This document shows positions 30,726-38,946 of a DNA stretch of 64,000 nt, in pieces. The stretch is from Streptomyces sp. ISL-66. Its GTDB lineage: Bacteria > Actinomycetota > Actinomycetes > Streptomycetales > Streptomycetaceae. The first letter of the stretch is position 1, and the number at the start of each line of letters is the position of its first letter. Position numbers and translations under genes: made by a program. The notes beneath the pieces were generated by a model. It saw only the letters and a list, made by a program, of their open reading frames with translations, made no database searches and was not told where the DNA came from. Location of the stretch: positions 1 to 64,000 of the forward strand of contig NZ_JAGGOW010000152.1 in the NCBI RefSeq assembly GCF_018614135.1, read 5' to 3'.

Positions 30726-32307
30726 CGCGGTGGTGATCGGCGCCGGCCCCAACGGGCTCGTCGCCGCGAACCTGCTGGTCGACGCCGGATGGAGCGTGGA
30801 GGTCCTGGAAGCGCAGGACGAGCCCGGCGGAGCGGTGCGCAGCGACCGGGGTGTCCACCCCGACTACGTTTCGGACCTGTTCAGCGCCTTCTACCCGCTC
30901 GCGGCCGCCTCCCCCGTGCTCGCCCGACTCGGCCTCGCCGCGGAGGGGCTGCGCTGGAGCCACGCCCCCTCCGTGCTGGCCCATCCGCTGCTCGACGGCC
31001 GGTGCGCGGTCCTGGAGCGCCGGGTGCGGGACACCTGCTCCGGGCTGGCCGGCTTCGCCGCTGCCGACGCCGACGCCTGGGAGAACATGTACCGGACGTG
31101 GAGCCTGCTCGGGCCGGACATCGTCCAGGCCTTGTTCACCCCTTTCCCGCCGGTGCGCTCCGGCCTGCGGCTGGCCGCGAAGCTCCGCGCCTCCGGAGGG
31201 CTGCGGCTGGCCCGGCAACTGGCCCTGCCCGTGCGCCGTCTGGGTGAGGAGGAGTTCGCCGGGGACGGTGGCCGGCTCCTGCTGGCCGGTAACGCCCTCC
31301 ACGCGGATCTGGCCCCCGAGGCGGCGGGCAGCGGCGGCTTCGGCTGGCTGATGTCCATGCTCGGCCAGAGCCACGGCTTCCCTGTACCGGTGGGCGGGGC
31401 CGGCGCCCTCACGGCGGCGCTCGTGAGCCGTCTGCGCCGCCGGGGCGGAGTGCTGCGCTGCGCGGAAAGGGTCACGTCCGTCGTCGTACGCGCAGGCACC
31501 GCGGTCGGCGTCGTGACGGCCGGCGGCGAAAGCGTCGAGGCGCGGCGGGCCGTGCTCGCCGACACCTCTGCGCCGGCCCTGTACCGCGAGCTCGTCGGCG
31601 AGGAACACCTCCCGTCGCGCCTCGTGCGGGACCTGGAACGGTTCCAGTGGGACTTCGCGACCTTCAAGATCGACTGGGCACTGACGGGTCCGGTGCCCTG
31701 GACCGCGGCGGCGGCTTCCGGCGCCGGTACGGTCCACCTGGCCGACGGCGTCGACGGCTTGACCCGGTTCGCCGCACAGATCGCCACAGGGCACGTCCCC
31801 GATGAGCCGTTCGTGCTGTTCGGCCAGATGACCACCGCGGATCCCAGCCGCTCGCCCGCCGGTACGGAATCGGCCTGGGCCTACACCCATCTGCCGCAGC
31901 GCATCACCTCCGACGCCGGCTCCGACGGCATCACCGGCCGGTGGGACGCCCGTGAGCAGGAGGCCATGGCCGACCGCGTCGAAGCCCAGGTCGAACGCTA
32001 CGCACCGGGCTTCCGTGCGCTCGTCCGTGCCCGCCGGATCCTGGCCCCCACCACCCTCCAGGCCATGGACGAGAACCTCCACGGGGGCGCCATCAACAAC
32101 GGCACCACCGCTCTCCACCAACAGTTGGTCTTCCGCCCCACCCCGGGCACCGGCCGCCCCGAGACTCCCGTGAAGAACCTCTACCTCGCCTCCGCCGCCG
32201 CACACCCCGGAGGCGGCGTCCACGGCGCACCCGGCGCGAACGCCGCCCGGGCCGCCCTGCGGCGGCACGGGCCGCACACGATCCTCCACCGCGCCCAGCG
32301 CGTCTGA
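30718..32307 (+). CDS. FAD-dependent phytoene-dehydrogenase-like oxidoreductase
   Basis: A 529-residue flavoprotein of the CrtI-like amine-oxidase superfamily. The dinucleotide-binding motif is at the very start (VIGAGPNGLVAANLLVDAGWSVEVLEAQDEPGGAV, residues about 5-40), and the C-terminal FAD closing region is NLYLASAAAHPGGGVHGAPGANAA. Substrates of this branch (proteins starting GxGPNGL with a SDLFSAFYPLA segment) are not established and it is not part of a carotenoid cluster here. The GTG at 30718 puts the FAD motif at the usual position; the in-frame extension to 30616 has no ribosome site. Confidence 0.85.
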   Translation: MPDAVVIGAGPNGLVAANLLVDAGWSVEVLEAQDEPGGAVRSDRGVHPDYVSDLFSAFYPLAAASPVLARLGLAAEGLRWSHAPSVLAHPLLDGRCAVLERRVRDTCSGLAGFAAADADAWENMYRTWSLLGPDIVQALFTPFPPVRSGLRLAAKLRASGGLRLARQLALPVRRLGEEEFAGDGGRLLLAGNALHADLAPEAAGSGGFGWLMSMLGQSHGFPVPVGGAGALTAALVSRLRRRGGVLRCAERVTSVVVRAGTAVGVVTAGGESVEARRAVLADTSAPALYRELVGEEHLPSRLVRDLERFQWDFATFKIDWALTGPVPWTAAAASGAGTVHLADGVDGLTRFAAQIATGHVPDEPFVLFGQMTTADPSRSPAGTESAWAYTHLPQRITSDAGSDGITGRWDAREQEAMADRVEAQVERYAPGFRALVRARRILAPTTLQAMDENLHGGAINNGTTALHQQLVFRPTPGTGRPETPVKNLYLASAAAHPGGGVHGAPGANAARAALRRHGPHTILHRAQRV

Positions 32308-32330
32308 GCGGCCGCCGCGACGGAGTGAAC

Positions 32331-32362
32331 AAGGGGGAACACCGGGGAACACCGGGGAACAC
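32331..32362. repeat. 10-bp tandem repeat between convergent genes
   Basis: Three copies of a GGGGAACACC-type unit between the flavoprotein stop and the SDR stop. No role is evident. Confidence 0.6.
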
Positions 32363-32372
32363 GCCCGAGGTG

Positions 32373-33257
32373 TCAGCGGCGGCGCCGGGCGTCCTCGTCG
32401 GCGCGGCCACCGCTGCCCAGCAGGCCGGTCGCCTTGAGGGGCGACCGGCGGGCCACGCGGGGCAGCTCGAACCGGGAGAACCGGGTGACGATCGGCGGAA
32501 GGGCGGCCCTCACCGGCTGCACGGCACGGAGCCAGGCAGGTGCGTAAACGGCCGGCCGGCGGCGTTCCACCGCGGTAACCAGCCGCGCCGCCACCTGCTC
32601 GGCCGGGTGGACCTTGCGGGCGGGCGGCGGCATGTGGGCGCGCAGTTCGCGCAGGGCCGCGTGCCGGTCGCCGTCGCGGATCATCTCGGTGTCCGTCCAG
32701 TTGACGTAGGCGACACCGACGCCCACTCCCTGGTGGGCCAGCTCGGCGCGCAGGGAGTGCGCGAAGGCCTCGGCGCCGGCCTTCGAGGCACAGTACGAGC
32801 TCATCAACGGCGTGGCGCTCAGTGCTGCCAGCGAGCCGACCTGCAAGTAGTAACCGCGCGTCTCCAGGAGTGCGGGAAGGAAGGAGCGTGCTGTGACGGC
32901 ACTGCCGATGAGGTTCACCTCGATGACGCGGCGCCACACGTCGGGAGGCGAGTCGGCGAAGGAGCCGCCCGCGGCCACGCCCGCGTTGGCCACCACGGCG
33001 GAAACCGGCCCCAGGAGTGCACGGACCTCCCGGGCCGCCCGCGCCATGGCCTCGTCGTCGGTGACGTCCACCTCCCAGCAGGCGCAGTGGTGGCGCATCG
33101 TGCCCGCGACCTCTGCCAGCAGCGGCGCTTCCAGCCCCAGGAGAGCCACGCGCGCCCCGCGCCGGTCGAGTTCCCGGGCCATCGCCGCGCCGATTCCGCG
33201 CGCGGCGCCGGTGACCACGACGGTGCGGCCGCGCAGTGGCCGGCGTGGGTCTCCCAT
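32373..33257 (-). CDS. short-chain dehydrogenase/reductase (SDR)
   Basis: A 294-residue classical SDR. The cofactor motif TGAARGIG is at about 16-23, NAG in VVANAGVAAGG, the catalytic Ser in VGSLAALSATP and the catalytic YxxxK in SSYCASKAGAEAF. The C-terminal extension (about 230-294) is Arg/Pro-rich and resembles the SDR group containing long-chain or retinol-type reductases. The substrate is unknown. The ATG at 33257 has GGAGGCG just upstream. It lies 62 bases after the zinc alcohol dehydrogenase on the same strand, so co-expression is likely. Confidence 0.9.
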   Translation of the reverse strand: MGDPRRPLRGRTVVVTGAARGIGAAMARELDRRGARVALLGLEAPLLAEVAGTMRHHCACWEVDVTDDEAMARAAREVRALLGPVSAVVANAGVAAGGSFADSPPDVWRRVIEVNLIGSAVTARSFLPALLETRGYYLQVGSLAALSATPLMSSYCASKAGAEAFAHSLRAELAHQGVGVGVAYVNWTDTEMIRDGDRHAALRELRAHMPPPARKVHPAEQVAARLVTAVERRRPAVYAPAWLRAVQPVRAALPPIVTRFSRFELPRVARRSPLKATGLLGSGGRADEDARRRR

Positions 33258-33319
33258 GGCGCCTCCTCGTCCGTGTGCGCCACACGGGCCCGGGGCAGCG
33301 CCGAGCCGGCCGGGCGGGA

Positions 33320-34504
33320 TCAGGGCTTGAAGAGGATTTTGACCGCGCCGTCCTGCTTCTTCTGGAACATCTCGTACGCTGCCGGCGCGTCCGCGAGCGG
33401 CATGCGGTGGGTGGCGAAGCCCTCGACGCCCAGGGGGTCGTTGTCCGTGAGGAGCGGGAGGAGGTCGTCGACCCAGCGCCAGACGTTGGCCTGGCCCATG
33501 CGCAGCTGTATCTGCTTGTCGAACATGGTCAGCAGCGGCAAGGGGTCGGTCATGCCGCCGTAGACGCCCGACAGGGAGATGGTGCCGCCCCGGCGGACGA
33601 GGTCGATGGCCAGGTAGAGGGCGGAGAGGCGGTCCACCCCGGCGCGCTGCATCATCTTCGCCGCCAGCGCGTTCGGCAGCAGTGTCGTCATCTGCTGCAT
33701 GCCCTTGGCCAGGGCGGCGCCGTGGGCTTCCATCCCGACGGCGTCGATGACGGAGTCCGGGCCTCGGCCGTCGGTGATCTCCCGCACGGCCTCGGTGATC
33801 TCGTCCCCGTACTCGTTCAGGTCGAAGGTGTGGACACCGTGGGCGTGGGCGCGCCGGAGGCGTTCCGGTACGAGGTCGATGCCGATGACCTTGCTCGCGC
33901 CGCGGTGAGCGGCGATACGGGTGGACATGTCCCCGATCGGGCCGAGCCCGAGGACGGCGACGGTGCCTGCGGGCGGTACGGCCGCGTAGTCAACGGCCTG
34001 CCACGCGGTGGGCAGGACGTCGGAGAGGTAGACGAACCGGTCGTCCGGCGGGCCCGGCGGGACGGCGATGGGGAGGGTGTTTCCGAAGGGAACGCGCAGG
34101 TATTCGGCCTGGCCGCCCGGGATTTGGCCGTAGAGCTTGGTGTAGCCGAAGAGGGACGCGCCGTTGCCGTGCTCGTGGACCTGCGTCGTCTCGCACTGCG
34201 AGTGCAGCCCCCGGTCGCACATGAAGCACGTGCCGCACGACACGTTGAAGGGGATGACGACGCGGTCTCCGGGGCGCAGGGCCGTCACCTCGGGGCCCAC
34301 CTCCTCGACGATGCCCATGGGCTCGTGTCCGAGGATGTCTCCGGATTCGAGGAAGGGGCCGAGGACCTCGTACAGGTGCAGATCCGATCCGCACAGGCCG
34401 GTGCTCGTCACCTTGACGATGACGTCGGTGGGCTCCCGGATCGTGGGGTCCGGGACCGTGTCGACGCGGACGTCGCGCTTGCCGTGCCAGGTCAGTGCCT
34501 TCAC
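33320..34504 (-). CDS. zinc-dependent alcohol dehydrogenase (medium-chain family, formaldehyde-dehydrogenase-like branch)
   Basis: A 394-residue MDR enzyme. Catalytic zinc ligands sit in GLCGSDLHLYE (Cys) and GDILGHEPMG (His-Glu); the structural zinc lobe is CGTCFMCDRGLHSQC; the Rossmann motif is VLGLGPIGDMS followed by GIDLVPERLRR. The pattern matches the glutathione-independent formaldehyde dehydrogenase / threonine-dehydrogenase-like branch, which oxidises small alcohols or aldehydes with NAD(P). The GTG at 34504 (VKALTWHGKRDV) has AAGGTGA upstream. It is followed closely by an SDR gene. Confidence 0.92.
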   Translation of the reverse strand: MKALTWHGKRDVRVDTVPDPTIREPTDVIVKVTSTGLCGSDLHLYEVLGPFLESGDILGHEPMGIVEEVGPEVTALRPGDRVVIPFNVSCGTCFMCDRGLHSQCETTQVHEHGNGASLFGYTKLYGQIPGGQAEYLRVPFGNTLPIAVPPGPPDDRFVYLSDVLPTAWQAVDYAAVPPAGTVAVLGLGPIGDMSTRIAAHRGASKVIGIDLVPERLRRAHAHGVHTFDLNEYGDEITEAVREITDGRGPDSVIDAVGMEAHGAALAKGMQQMTTLLPNALAAKMMQRAGVDRLSALYLAIDLVRRGGTISLSGVYGGMTDPLPLLTMFDKQIQLRMGQANVWRWVDDLLPLLTDNDPLGVEGFATHRMPLADAPAAYEMFQKKQDGAVKILFKP

Positions 34505-34671
34505 GAGGTCACCTTCGTTCGGTTGCGTCGGAGGTGCTGGATCCCCCGCCCGGCGCAGGCCGTGTCCGCACCACGCTCGAACCGCTCGGCGAGCTGCCGA
34601 GCCGGTTCGCATCCGATGCACTGAGCGCTCCGGGTCACCACCGCGAGGGGGCTGGTTCCGTTCGGACCACG

Positions 34672-34905
34672 TCACGTGATGAGCACGATGGCGTAGGCGA
34701 GGAAGAACAGTGCGCAGAGCACGGCGACGACGCAGATCACGATGAGCGGACCTTTGCCCCAGCCGGGCTTCGGCCGGCGGTACGGGCCCGCACCGGAGGT
34801 GGTGCTCGCTTCGGCCGGCGGTGTCTCTCCGGGCGGCACACCACCACCGCGGTCGAGCCCTGGGAGACGCTCGGGGTCGGGGTCGGGGTTGTCGAAGGAG
34901 CTCAT
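34672..34905 (-). CDS. small C-tail-anchored membrane protein (DUF6480-like)
   Basis: A 77-residue protein: a Pro/Gly-rich acidic N-terminus (MSSFDNPDPDPERLPGLDRG) and one C-terminal transmembrane helix (GPLIVICVVAVLCALFFLAYAIVLI, about 52-76). This layout matches the small Streptomyces proteins called DUF6480. Its ATG overlaps the stop of the upstream DUF6328-like gene (ATGA), so translation is coupled; a second SigB-like element sits 39 bases before its start. Confidence 0.82.
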   Translation of the reverse strand: MSSFDNPDPDPERLPGLDRGGGVPPGETPPAEASTTSGAGPYRRPKPGWGKGPLIVICVVAVLCALFFLAYAIVLIT

Positions 34906-35633
34906 GTCGGTCTTCTTCCGTGGGTCCGGTCCTGCTGCTGGCGCCTACCCGGTGACCTCGAACCCATACCCGGCGAATCGACCGTCTCGTACACCGGCGG
35001 AAGGGGCGCGCCGCCCTCGGGCCGGGCGGGAAGTCCGCTACGTGTTCCTGCGCCGCGGACAGCTCCGCGCGGTCCCCCGCCGCGCGCCGGTGATTGCGCC
35101 CGGTGCGGCTGCGCGTAGCCGTCGCCGCCCGGCGGGACAGCCGAAGCACGCCGTATCGCCTCGCGCCGAAGCAGCAGGCCGGGCACCAGCCAGCAGAGCC
35201 CGAACCACAGCAGAAGCCCTCCGTCCAGGGCCAGCGCCACCCATGCGCCGAGTACCGTCCGCAGCACGATGAGCAGGGCCAGCGCGACCATCGCCAGCAG
35301 CAGGCACAGCCCGGCCGAAGTCAGCCGGGCGCCCCACACCACCGTCTCGGGTTTGACCCCGAGGCCGCTGACGAGCCGGTGGACGCACGCCGGAGCGATC
35401 AGGGCGCCCGTAGCGGCGGCGCCGAGCAGCACGCATGCCACATACATGTACTGGTCCAGGCGCCCCAGCTCCTGGAACGCCGGGGTGAAGGAAGCTGCCA
35501 GGAGGAACGCCAACAGGAGCTGCACTCCGGTCAGCGCGACCCGCACCTCGTGGAGCAGCTCGCACCACAAGCGGTCGGCACGTTCGTCGACGGTTTCCGT
35601 CCGATCGCCCGGACCAGGGCCTCTCGCGTCCAC
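34902..35633 (-). CDS. DUF6328-like membrane protein
   Basis: A 243-residue protein. Residues about 15-150 contain four hydrophobic segments (TGVQLLLAFLLAASFTPAF, QYMYVACVLLGAAATGALIAPA, LTSAGLCLLLAMVALALLIVL, GAWVALALDGGLLLWFGLCWLVPGLLL), with the opening RLWCELLHEVRVALTGVQLL characteristic of DUF6328. The C-terminal 80 residues are Arg/Gly/Pro-rich, disordered and probably cytoplasmic; the tail is longer than expected for the family. The GTG at 35633 has AGGAGG 6 bases upstream. It is first of a two-gene operon with the DUF6480-like gene and is preceded by a GGGTAG element. Confidence 0.82.
   Translation of the reverse strand: MDARGPGPGDRTETVDERADRLWCELLHEVRVALTGVQLLLAFLLAASFTPAFQELGRLDQYMYVACVLLGAAATGALIAPACVHRLVSGLGVKPETVVWGARLTSAGLCLLLAMVALALLIVLRTVLGAWVALALDGGLLLWFGLCWLVPGLLLRREAIRRASAVPPGGDGYAQPHRAQSPARGGGPRGAVRGAGTRSGLPARPEGGAPLPPVYETVDSPGMGSRSPGRRQQQDRTHGRRPT
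34945..34969 (-). promoter_or_regulatory. SigB-like promoter within the DUF6328 gene, serving the DUF6480-like gene
   Basis: Minus strand GTAT-N15-GGGTAG (-10 at 34950-34945), 39 bases before the ATG at 34905. The 12 bases around the -10 (GGGTAGGCGCCA) are identical to those of the promoter at 35685-35709. Confidence 0.4.
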
Positions 35634-35684
35634 CTTGGCCTCCTCGGGACCGGGCCCGACACCGAGCCGCGTTTCGCGTGGCGC

Positions 35685-35709
35685 CTACCCGCCCAGGGCC
35701 TGCTCAGTC
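35685..35709 (-). promoter_or_regulatory. SigB-like promoter of the DUF6328/DUF6480 pair
   Basis: Minus strand GACT-N15-GGGTAG (-10 at 35690-35685), about 50 bases before the GTG at 35633. The extended GGGTAGGCGC string also occurs at the P450 promoter. Confidence 0.35.
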
Positions 35710-35810
35710 ACGGACCGACCCTCCGCCGCCCTCCGGGGTCTGACGCTCACCCCCTCCTCCGGCTCGGGATCCGCTGGTGCCGCAGGACGGGGGGCCTTCG
35801 ACGGCACCAG

Positions 35811-35840
35811 GGCGGGCTCGGCCCTTCGGCCGAGCCCGCC
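35811..35840 (-). terminator. terminator at the end of the xylan operon
   Basis: A perfect 12-base stem GGCGGGCTCGGC / GCCGAGCCCGCC with loop CCTTCG, 40 bases beyond the GH62 stop codon; the strongest hairpin in the gap and well placed to end the nine-gene transcript. Confidence 0.85.
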
Positions 35841-35879
35841 ACGCCGGCTCCGCATCGGAGCCGGGCCCGTGTCACGCCG

Positions 35880-37346
35880 TTAGCGGCGCAGTGTCAGCAG
35901 GCCCGGCCGGTAGGGCCAAAGGCCGTAGTCGCCGTTGAAGCTGGGGTCGCGACCCTGGTAGAGCAACTGCAGATTGCAGGGGTCGACGGTCATGGTCTGG
36001 TCGGGGCCGGTGCGGATCAGTTCGCCGTGGCTGATGTCGTTGGTCCAGGTGGCGCCGCTGTTGGCCTTGCCGGCGAAGGGGTTGCTCTCGGTCGCGGCCT
36101 GGGGTGTCCATGAGCCGCTCAGACTGGTGGCCGTGAACGAGCGGAAGTAGCGGCCCTGCGAGCCGTCCGCCTCGACGATCATGAGGTAGCGCTCCTGGCC
36201 CTGGAGCTTGTAGACCTGCGGGGCTTCGAACAGGTTGTTCGTCGTGTCGCTCATGATCGTCGTGTAGGACGAGCCGAAGCTGCTCGGGAAGTTCCCGATC
36301 GGCATGCTGGCCCGGTAGATCTTGCCGTTGTCGCCGGCGAAGAACAGGTACATGTTCGTGGCGTCACCGATGAGCGTCTGGTCGATGGGTCCGGTCCCGG
36401 AGCCGGTGATGCTTCCGGAGAAGAGCACCTGCTGTGATGACCACCCATTGGGGTTGGTGGGGTCGCTCGACGTCCGGTAGGAGAAGGCGCTCCCGCCGCC
36501 CCACTGGTAGGTGAGCACCCAGATGTTCTTCGGTGCGAAGTAGAAGAGCGTGGGTGCGACGGTGGCGTTCGACATCGCGTTCTGGCTGGCCGAGGACATC
36601 TCCGACCAGTTGGTGAACAGACCGAAGTTCATCGAACCCCAGCTCTTCCCCGTGTCGTGCGTCGTCGCGTAGACGAGCTGCTTGCCGTTGTAGGGGACGA
36701 CGGTGAAGTCCTTGAGCGAGGCCCATCCCGGCTTGGGCTGCGCCAGCGGGCCCGTCGATGTCCAGCGGTACGTCGACGGAAGATCACACGGGCCGGGGTT
36801 GCCGCCGCCGACCGGGACGAGCTGCCACTGCTGGTTGTTGCCACCCCAGTCGTCGTACTGGACGATGTTCGCGTTGTCGGCGGTGGAGGCGCCCTGTACT
36901 TCGAGGGCCTTGTTGCTGTGACGCGCGATGAACCTCACGTAGCCTCCCGAGCTGTCGGCCAGCCGCCACTGCTGGTTGGTGGCGTTCAGGTCGGCCCACT
37001 GGACGATCGAGCCCCCGTTGGCGGTGGACCCGTTGTGGACGTCCAGCACCTTGCCGGAGTGGCGGGACTTGATGCGGTAGTAGCCGCCGCCGGAGTCGAC
37101 GAACTGCCACAGCTGCTGGTTCTGGTCGTTCCTGGTCCACTGGGTGATGCGCGCGCCGTCGTTGGTCGCCAGGTTGTAGACGTCCAGGGCCTTGCCGCTG
37201 TTGCGGTTGACCAGCGCGTACGAGGCGTTGGGGTCAACGGTCGCCGCGGCGGCGGGCTGGGCACTGAGGAGCGTAGCCCCGAGCAGCAACGACGAAAGGG
37301 CCGCGAGTACGAGTCTCAGGACCCGGGGTGGATGGCGAAACCACAT
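35880..37346 (-). CDS. secreted GH62 alpha-L-arabinofuranosidase with N-terminal CBM13 (ricin-type) domain
   Basis: A 488-residue secreted enzyme that removes arabinose side chains from arabinoxylan. The signal peptide (about 1-34) is followed by a ricin-B domain of three repeats (about 36-165; NSGKALDV, HSGKVLDV and HSNKALEV with QxW ends), a short GGGNPGPC linker, and the GH62 domain (about 175-485: YRWTSTGPLAQPKPGWASLKDF, MNFGLFTNWSEMSSASQN, DGSQGRYFRSF). The ATG at 37346 has AAGGAG 9 bases upstream; the ATG shares its A with the TGA of the cupin gene (TGATG), so translation is coupled. Last gene of the operon. Its CBM13 closely resembles that of the esterase at 54537-55904. Confidence 0.95.
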   Translation of the reverse strand: MWFRHPPRVLRLVLAALSSLLLGATLLSAQPAAAATVDPNASYALVNRNSGKALDVYNLATNDGARITQWTRNDQNQQLWQFVDSGGGYYRIKSRHSGKVLDVHNGSTANGGSIVQWADLNATNQQWRLADSSGGYVRFIARHSNKALEVQGASTADNANIVQYDDWGGNNQQWQLVPVGGGNPGPCDLPSTYRWTSTGPLAQPKPGWASLKDFTVVPYNGKQLVYATTHDTGKSWGSMNFGLFTNWSEMSSASQNAMSNATVAPTLFYFAPKNIWVLTYQWGGGSAFSYRTSSDPTNPNGWSSQQVLFSGSITGSGTGPIDQTLIGDATNMYLFFAGDNGKIYRASMPIGNFPSSFGSSYTTIMSDTTNNLFEAPQVYKLQGQERYLMIVEADGSQGRYFRSFTATSLSGSWTPQAATESNPFAGKANSGATWTNDISHGELIRTGPDQTMTVDPCNLQLLYQGRDPSFNGDYGLWPYRPGLLTLRR

Positions 37347-38134
37347 CAGAAGAGCTCCTTTGGGGGGTGGGGGTGAGGTGACCCCGGCGCACCGCGGAGC
37401 GGCCGCGTCGGGGGGTCTGGGACGGGATAGGTGTGAAGGCGGCCGCACATGCCGAAGAGTTGGTGCTCCGGACGCTCCAGTCGTGACACTTCGCCGTGGC
37501 CGAGGTGAGAGAGGTCTCCGGCCTTCAGCCGTTCCAGCTGAAGGCCGGTCGCGGCGGCTGCGGCCAGGGGGCCGTCACGCCAGCGGATCCACCAGGCGTC
37601 CAGGAGGTCGCTCTTCAGGCAGTGGGCCGCGATGTGGAACTCCCGCAGTCCGCCTTCGCGCAAGGCCAGGAAACCCTCCAGTGCCAGGTCGCGGCGGCGG
37701 CGCGCTGCCGCGGCCCCGTCGCCGGTCAGGGCGGCCGCCGCCCGGTAGGCGTGGGGATCGGCCAGCACAGGAGCGGGGAAGGTGAAGACGGCGTCGCCTG
37801 CCTCGGGGAGTCCGCTGTTCTGCATGAGCACCACGAGGCGCAGGCCGCCGCCGTTGACGAGGCGGTGGATCGTGCCGGGGGTGAACCAGACGACGTCGCC
37901 GGGGTGCAGCGGGGTGTCGGCGAAGCCGGAGGTGGTGAGGGTCTGGACGCTGCCCGCGCCGCCGATGACGACGTAGGCTTCGGAGCAGACGAGGTGCATG
38001 TGGGGTGCGCCGCCGCACAGCCCGTCGGCGGCCTCCCAGTCGTACACGGTCAGCTCGGAGATCCCCACGCTGCCGGGGAGCCGGGTCACCACGGGTGTTC
38101 CGCGATATGGCGGGACAGGCGCCCGGGGGTCCAT
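37346..38134 (-). CDS. cupin-domain protein of unknown function in the xylan operon
   Basis: A 262-residue cytoplasmic protein. The cupin barrel (about 18-110) carries the metal-type motif HMHLVCSEAYVVIGGAGSVQTL and the second motif PGDVVWFTPGTIHRLVNGGGLRLVVLMQ, so a metal site is likely. After it comes a helical half (about 130-230: LALEGFLALREGGLREFHIAAHCLKSDLLDAWWIRW) with no recognised DNA-binding motif. It could be a sugar-isomerase or lyase-like enzyme, or a ligand sensor. Its start overlaps the end of the PmoA-like gene by 49 bases, and its stop overlaps the GH62 start, so it is firmly part of the operon. Confidence 0.8.
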   Translation of the reverse strand: MDPRAPVPPYRGTPVVTRLPGSVGISELTVYDWEAADGLCGGAPHMHLVCSEAYVVIGGAGSVQTLTTSGFADTPLHPGDVVWFTPGTIHRLVNGGGLRLVVLMQNSGLPEAGDAVFTFPAPVLADPHAYRAAAALTGDGAAAARRRRDLALEGFLALREGGLREFHIAAHCLKSDLLDAWWIRWRDGPLAAAAATGLQLERLKAGDLSHLGHGEVSRLERPEHQLFGMCGRLHTYPVPDPPTRPLRGAPGSPHPHPPKELF

Positions 38135-38946
38135 GCGCCGTCGGCCACGACGATCCGGTAGCGGCGCGACAGGGTGTCGCCCGGGGGCAGCGGAAGTTCC
38201 TTGTCGAACGCCAGGGACGGGTTGACGGCGGGGATGGGCTCACTGCGGACGAACCAGTGGCAGGGGGCGTCCGGATCGTCCAGGAACAGGAGCGTGGAGG
38301 AGCGGTCCACCTCGTCGTGCGTGCCGATGAAGGCCAACCAGTCGCCCTGCTCGCCCATCGCGGGGCCGATCACCTCGCCGCCGGTGAAGTCGCGCGGGCC
38401 GCGCCAGAACAGACCGGAGTATCCGGCGAGCTTCCTGCCCTGGGTGCCGGGGCTGCCGAACATCAGATCGGCGTCCAGGACGTTGGTCAGCGCGGTGGTG
38501 ACGTCCAGGGTCCAGGAGTCGGCCTCGACGTCGCGTGCGGTCAGCGTGCGGCGCTCGTCGATCCAGTGTTCCCCCGCCATCGTGTGCCAGGCCAGGTCCT
38601 CGGTGATCACGGTGCGGCCCTGACCTGTTTCGGCGGACACGGTGAGGCTGCGCATCGTGCCGAGGTTCGGCAGGTCTACGTAGCCCTGGCCGCGCAGGTA
38701 GGTGCCACCGCCCCAGAAGTTCTGCCCCGACACCCACGACGCCGTGATCTGGATGCCCTTGTGCCAGCGGTGGTCGTGCGGCCGGTACCCGGTGACCACG
38801 TCGCCGGCGAGCGTGCGCACCGGATGCAGGTAGGGCTTCGGCGCCTCGAAGGGGTCCGTGACCGGCCGGTGCACATACCGGAAGAGGTCGACGCCGCGAG
38901 CTCGGACGGTCAGCGAGTCCTCGCCCTCGCGGAGTTCGAACGTCAT
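38086..38946 (-). CDS. PmoA-like (DUF6807) protein
   Basis: A 286-residue cytoplasmic protein with the features of the PmoA/DUF6807 family: YLHPVRTLAGDVVTGYRPHDHRWHKGIQITASWV near the N-terminus, several conserved His and Trp residues, FGSPGTQGRKLAGYSGLFWRGPRDF in the middle, and a beta-rich layout. The biochemical role of the family is unknown, although PmoA genes often accompany Gfo/Idh/MocA dehydrogenases and sugar hydrolases. Its ATG overlaps the stop of the dehydrogenase gene (ATGA). Confidence 0.85.
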   Translation of the reverse strand: MTFELREGEDSLTVRARGVDLFRYVHRPVTDPFEAPKPYLHPVRTLAGDVVTGYRPHDHRWHKGIQITASWVSGQNFWGGGTYLRGQGYVDLPNLGTMRSLTVSAETGQGRTVITEDLAWHTMAGEHWIDERRTLTARDVEADSWTLDVTTALTNVLDADLMFGSPGTQGRKLAGYSGLFWRGPRDFTGGEVIGPAMGEQGDWLAFIGTHDEVDRSSTLLFLDDPDAPCHWFVRSEPIPAVNPSLAFDKELPLPPGDTLSRRYRIVVADGAWTPGRLSRHIAEHPW

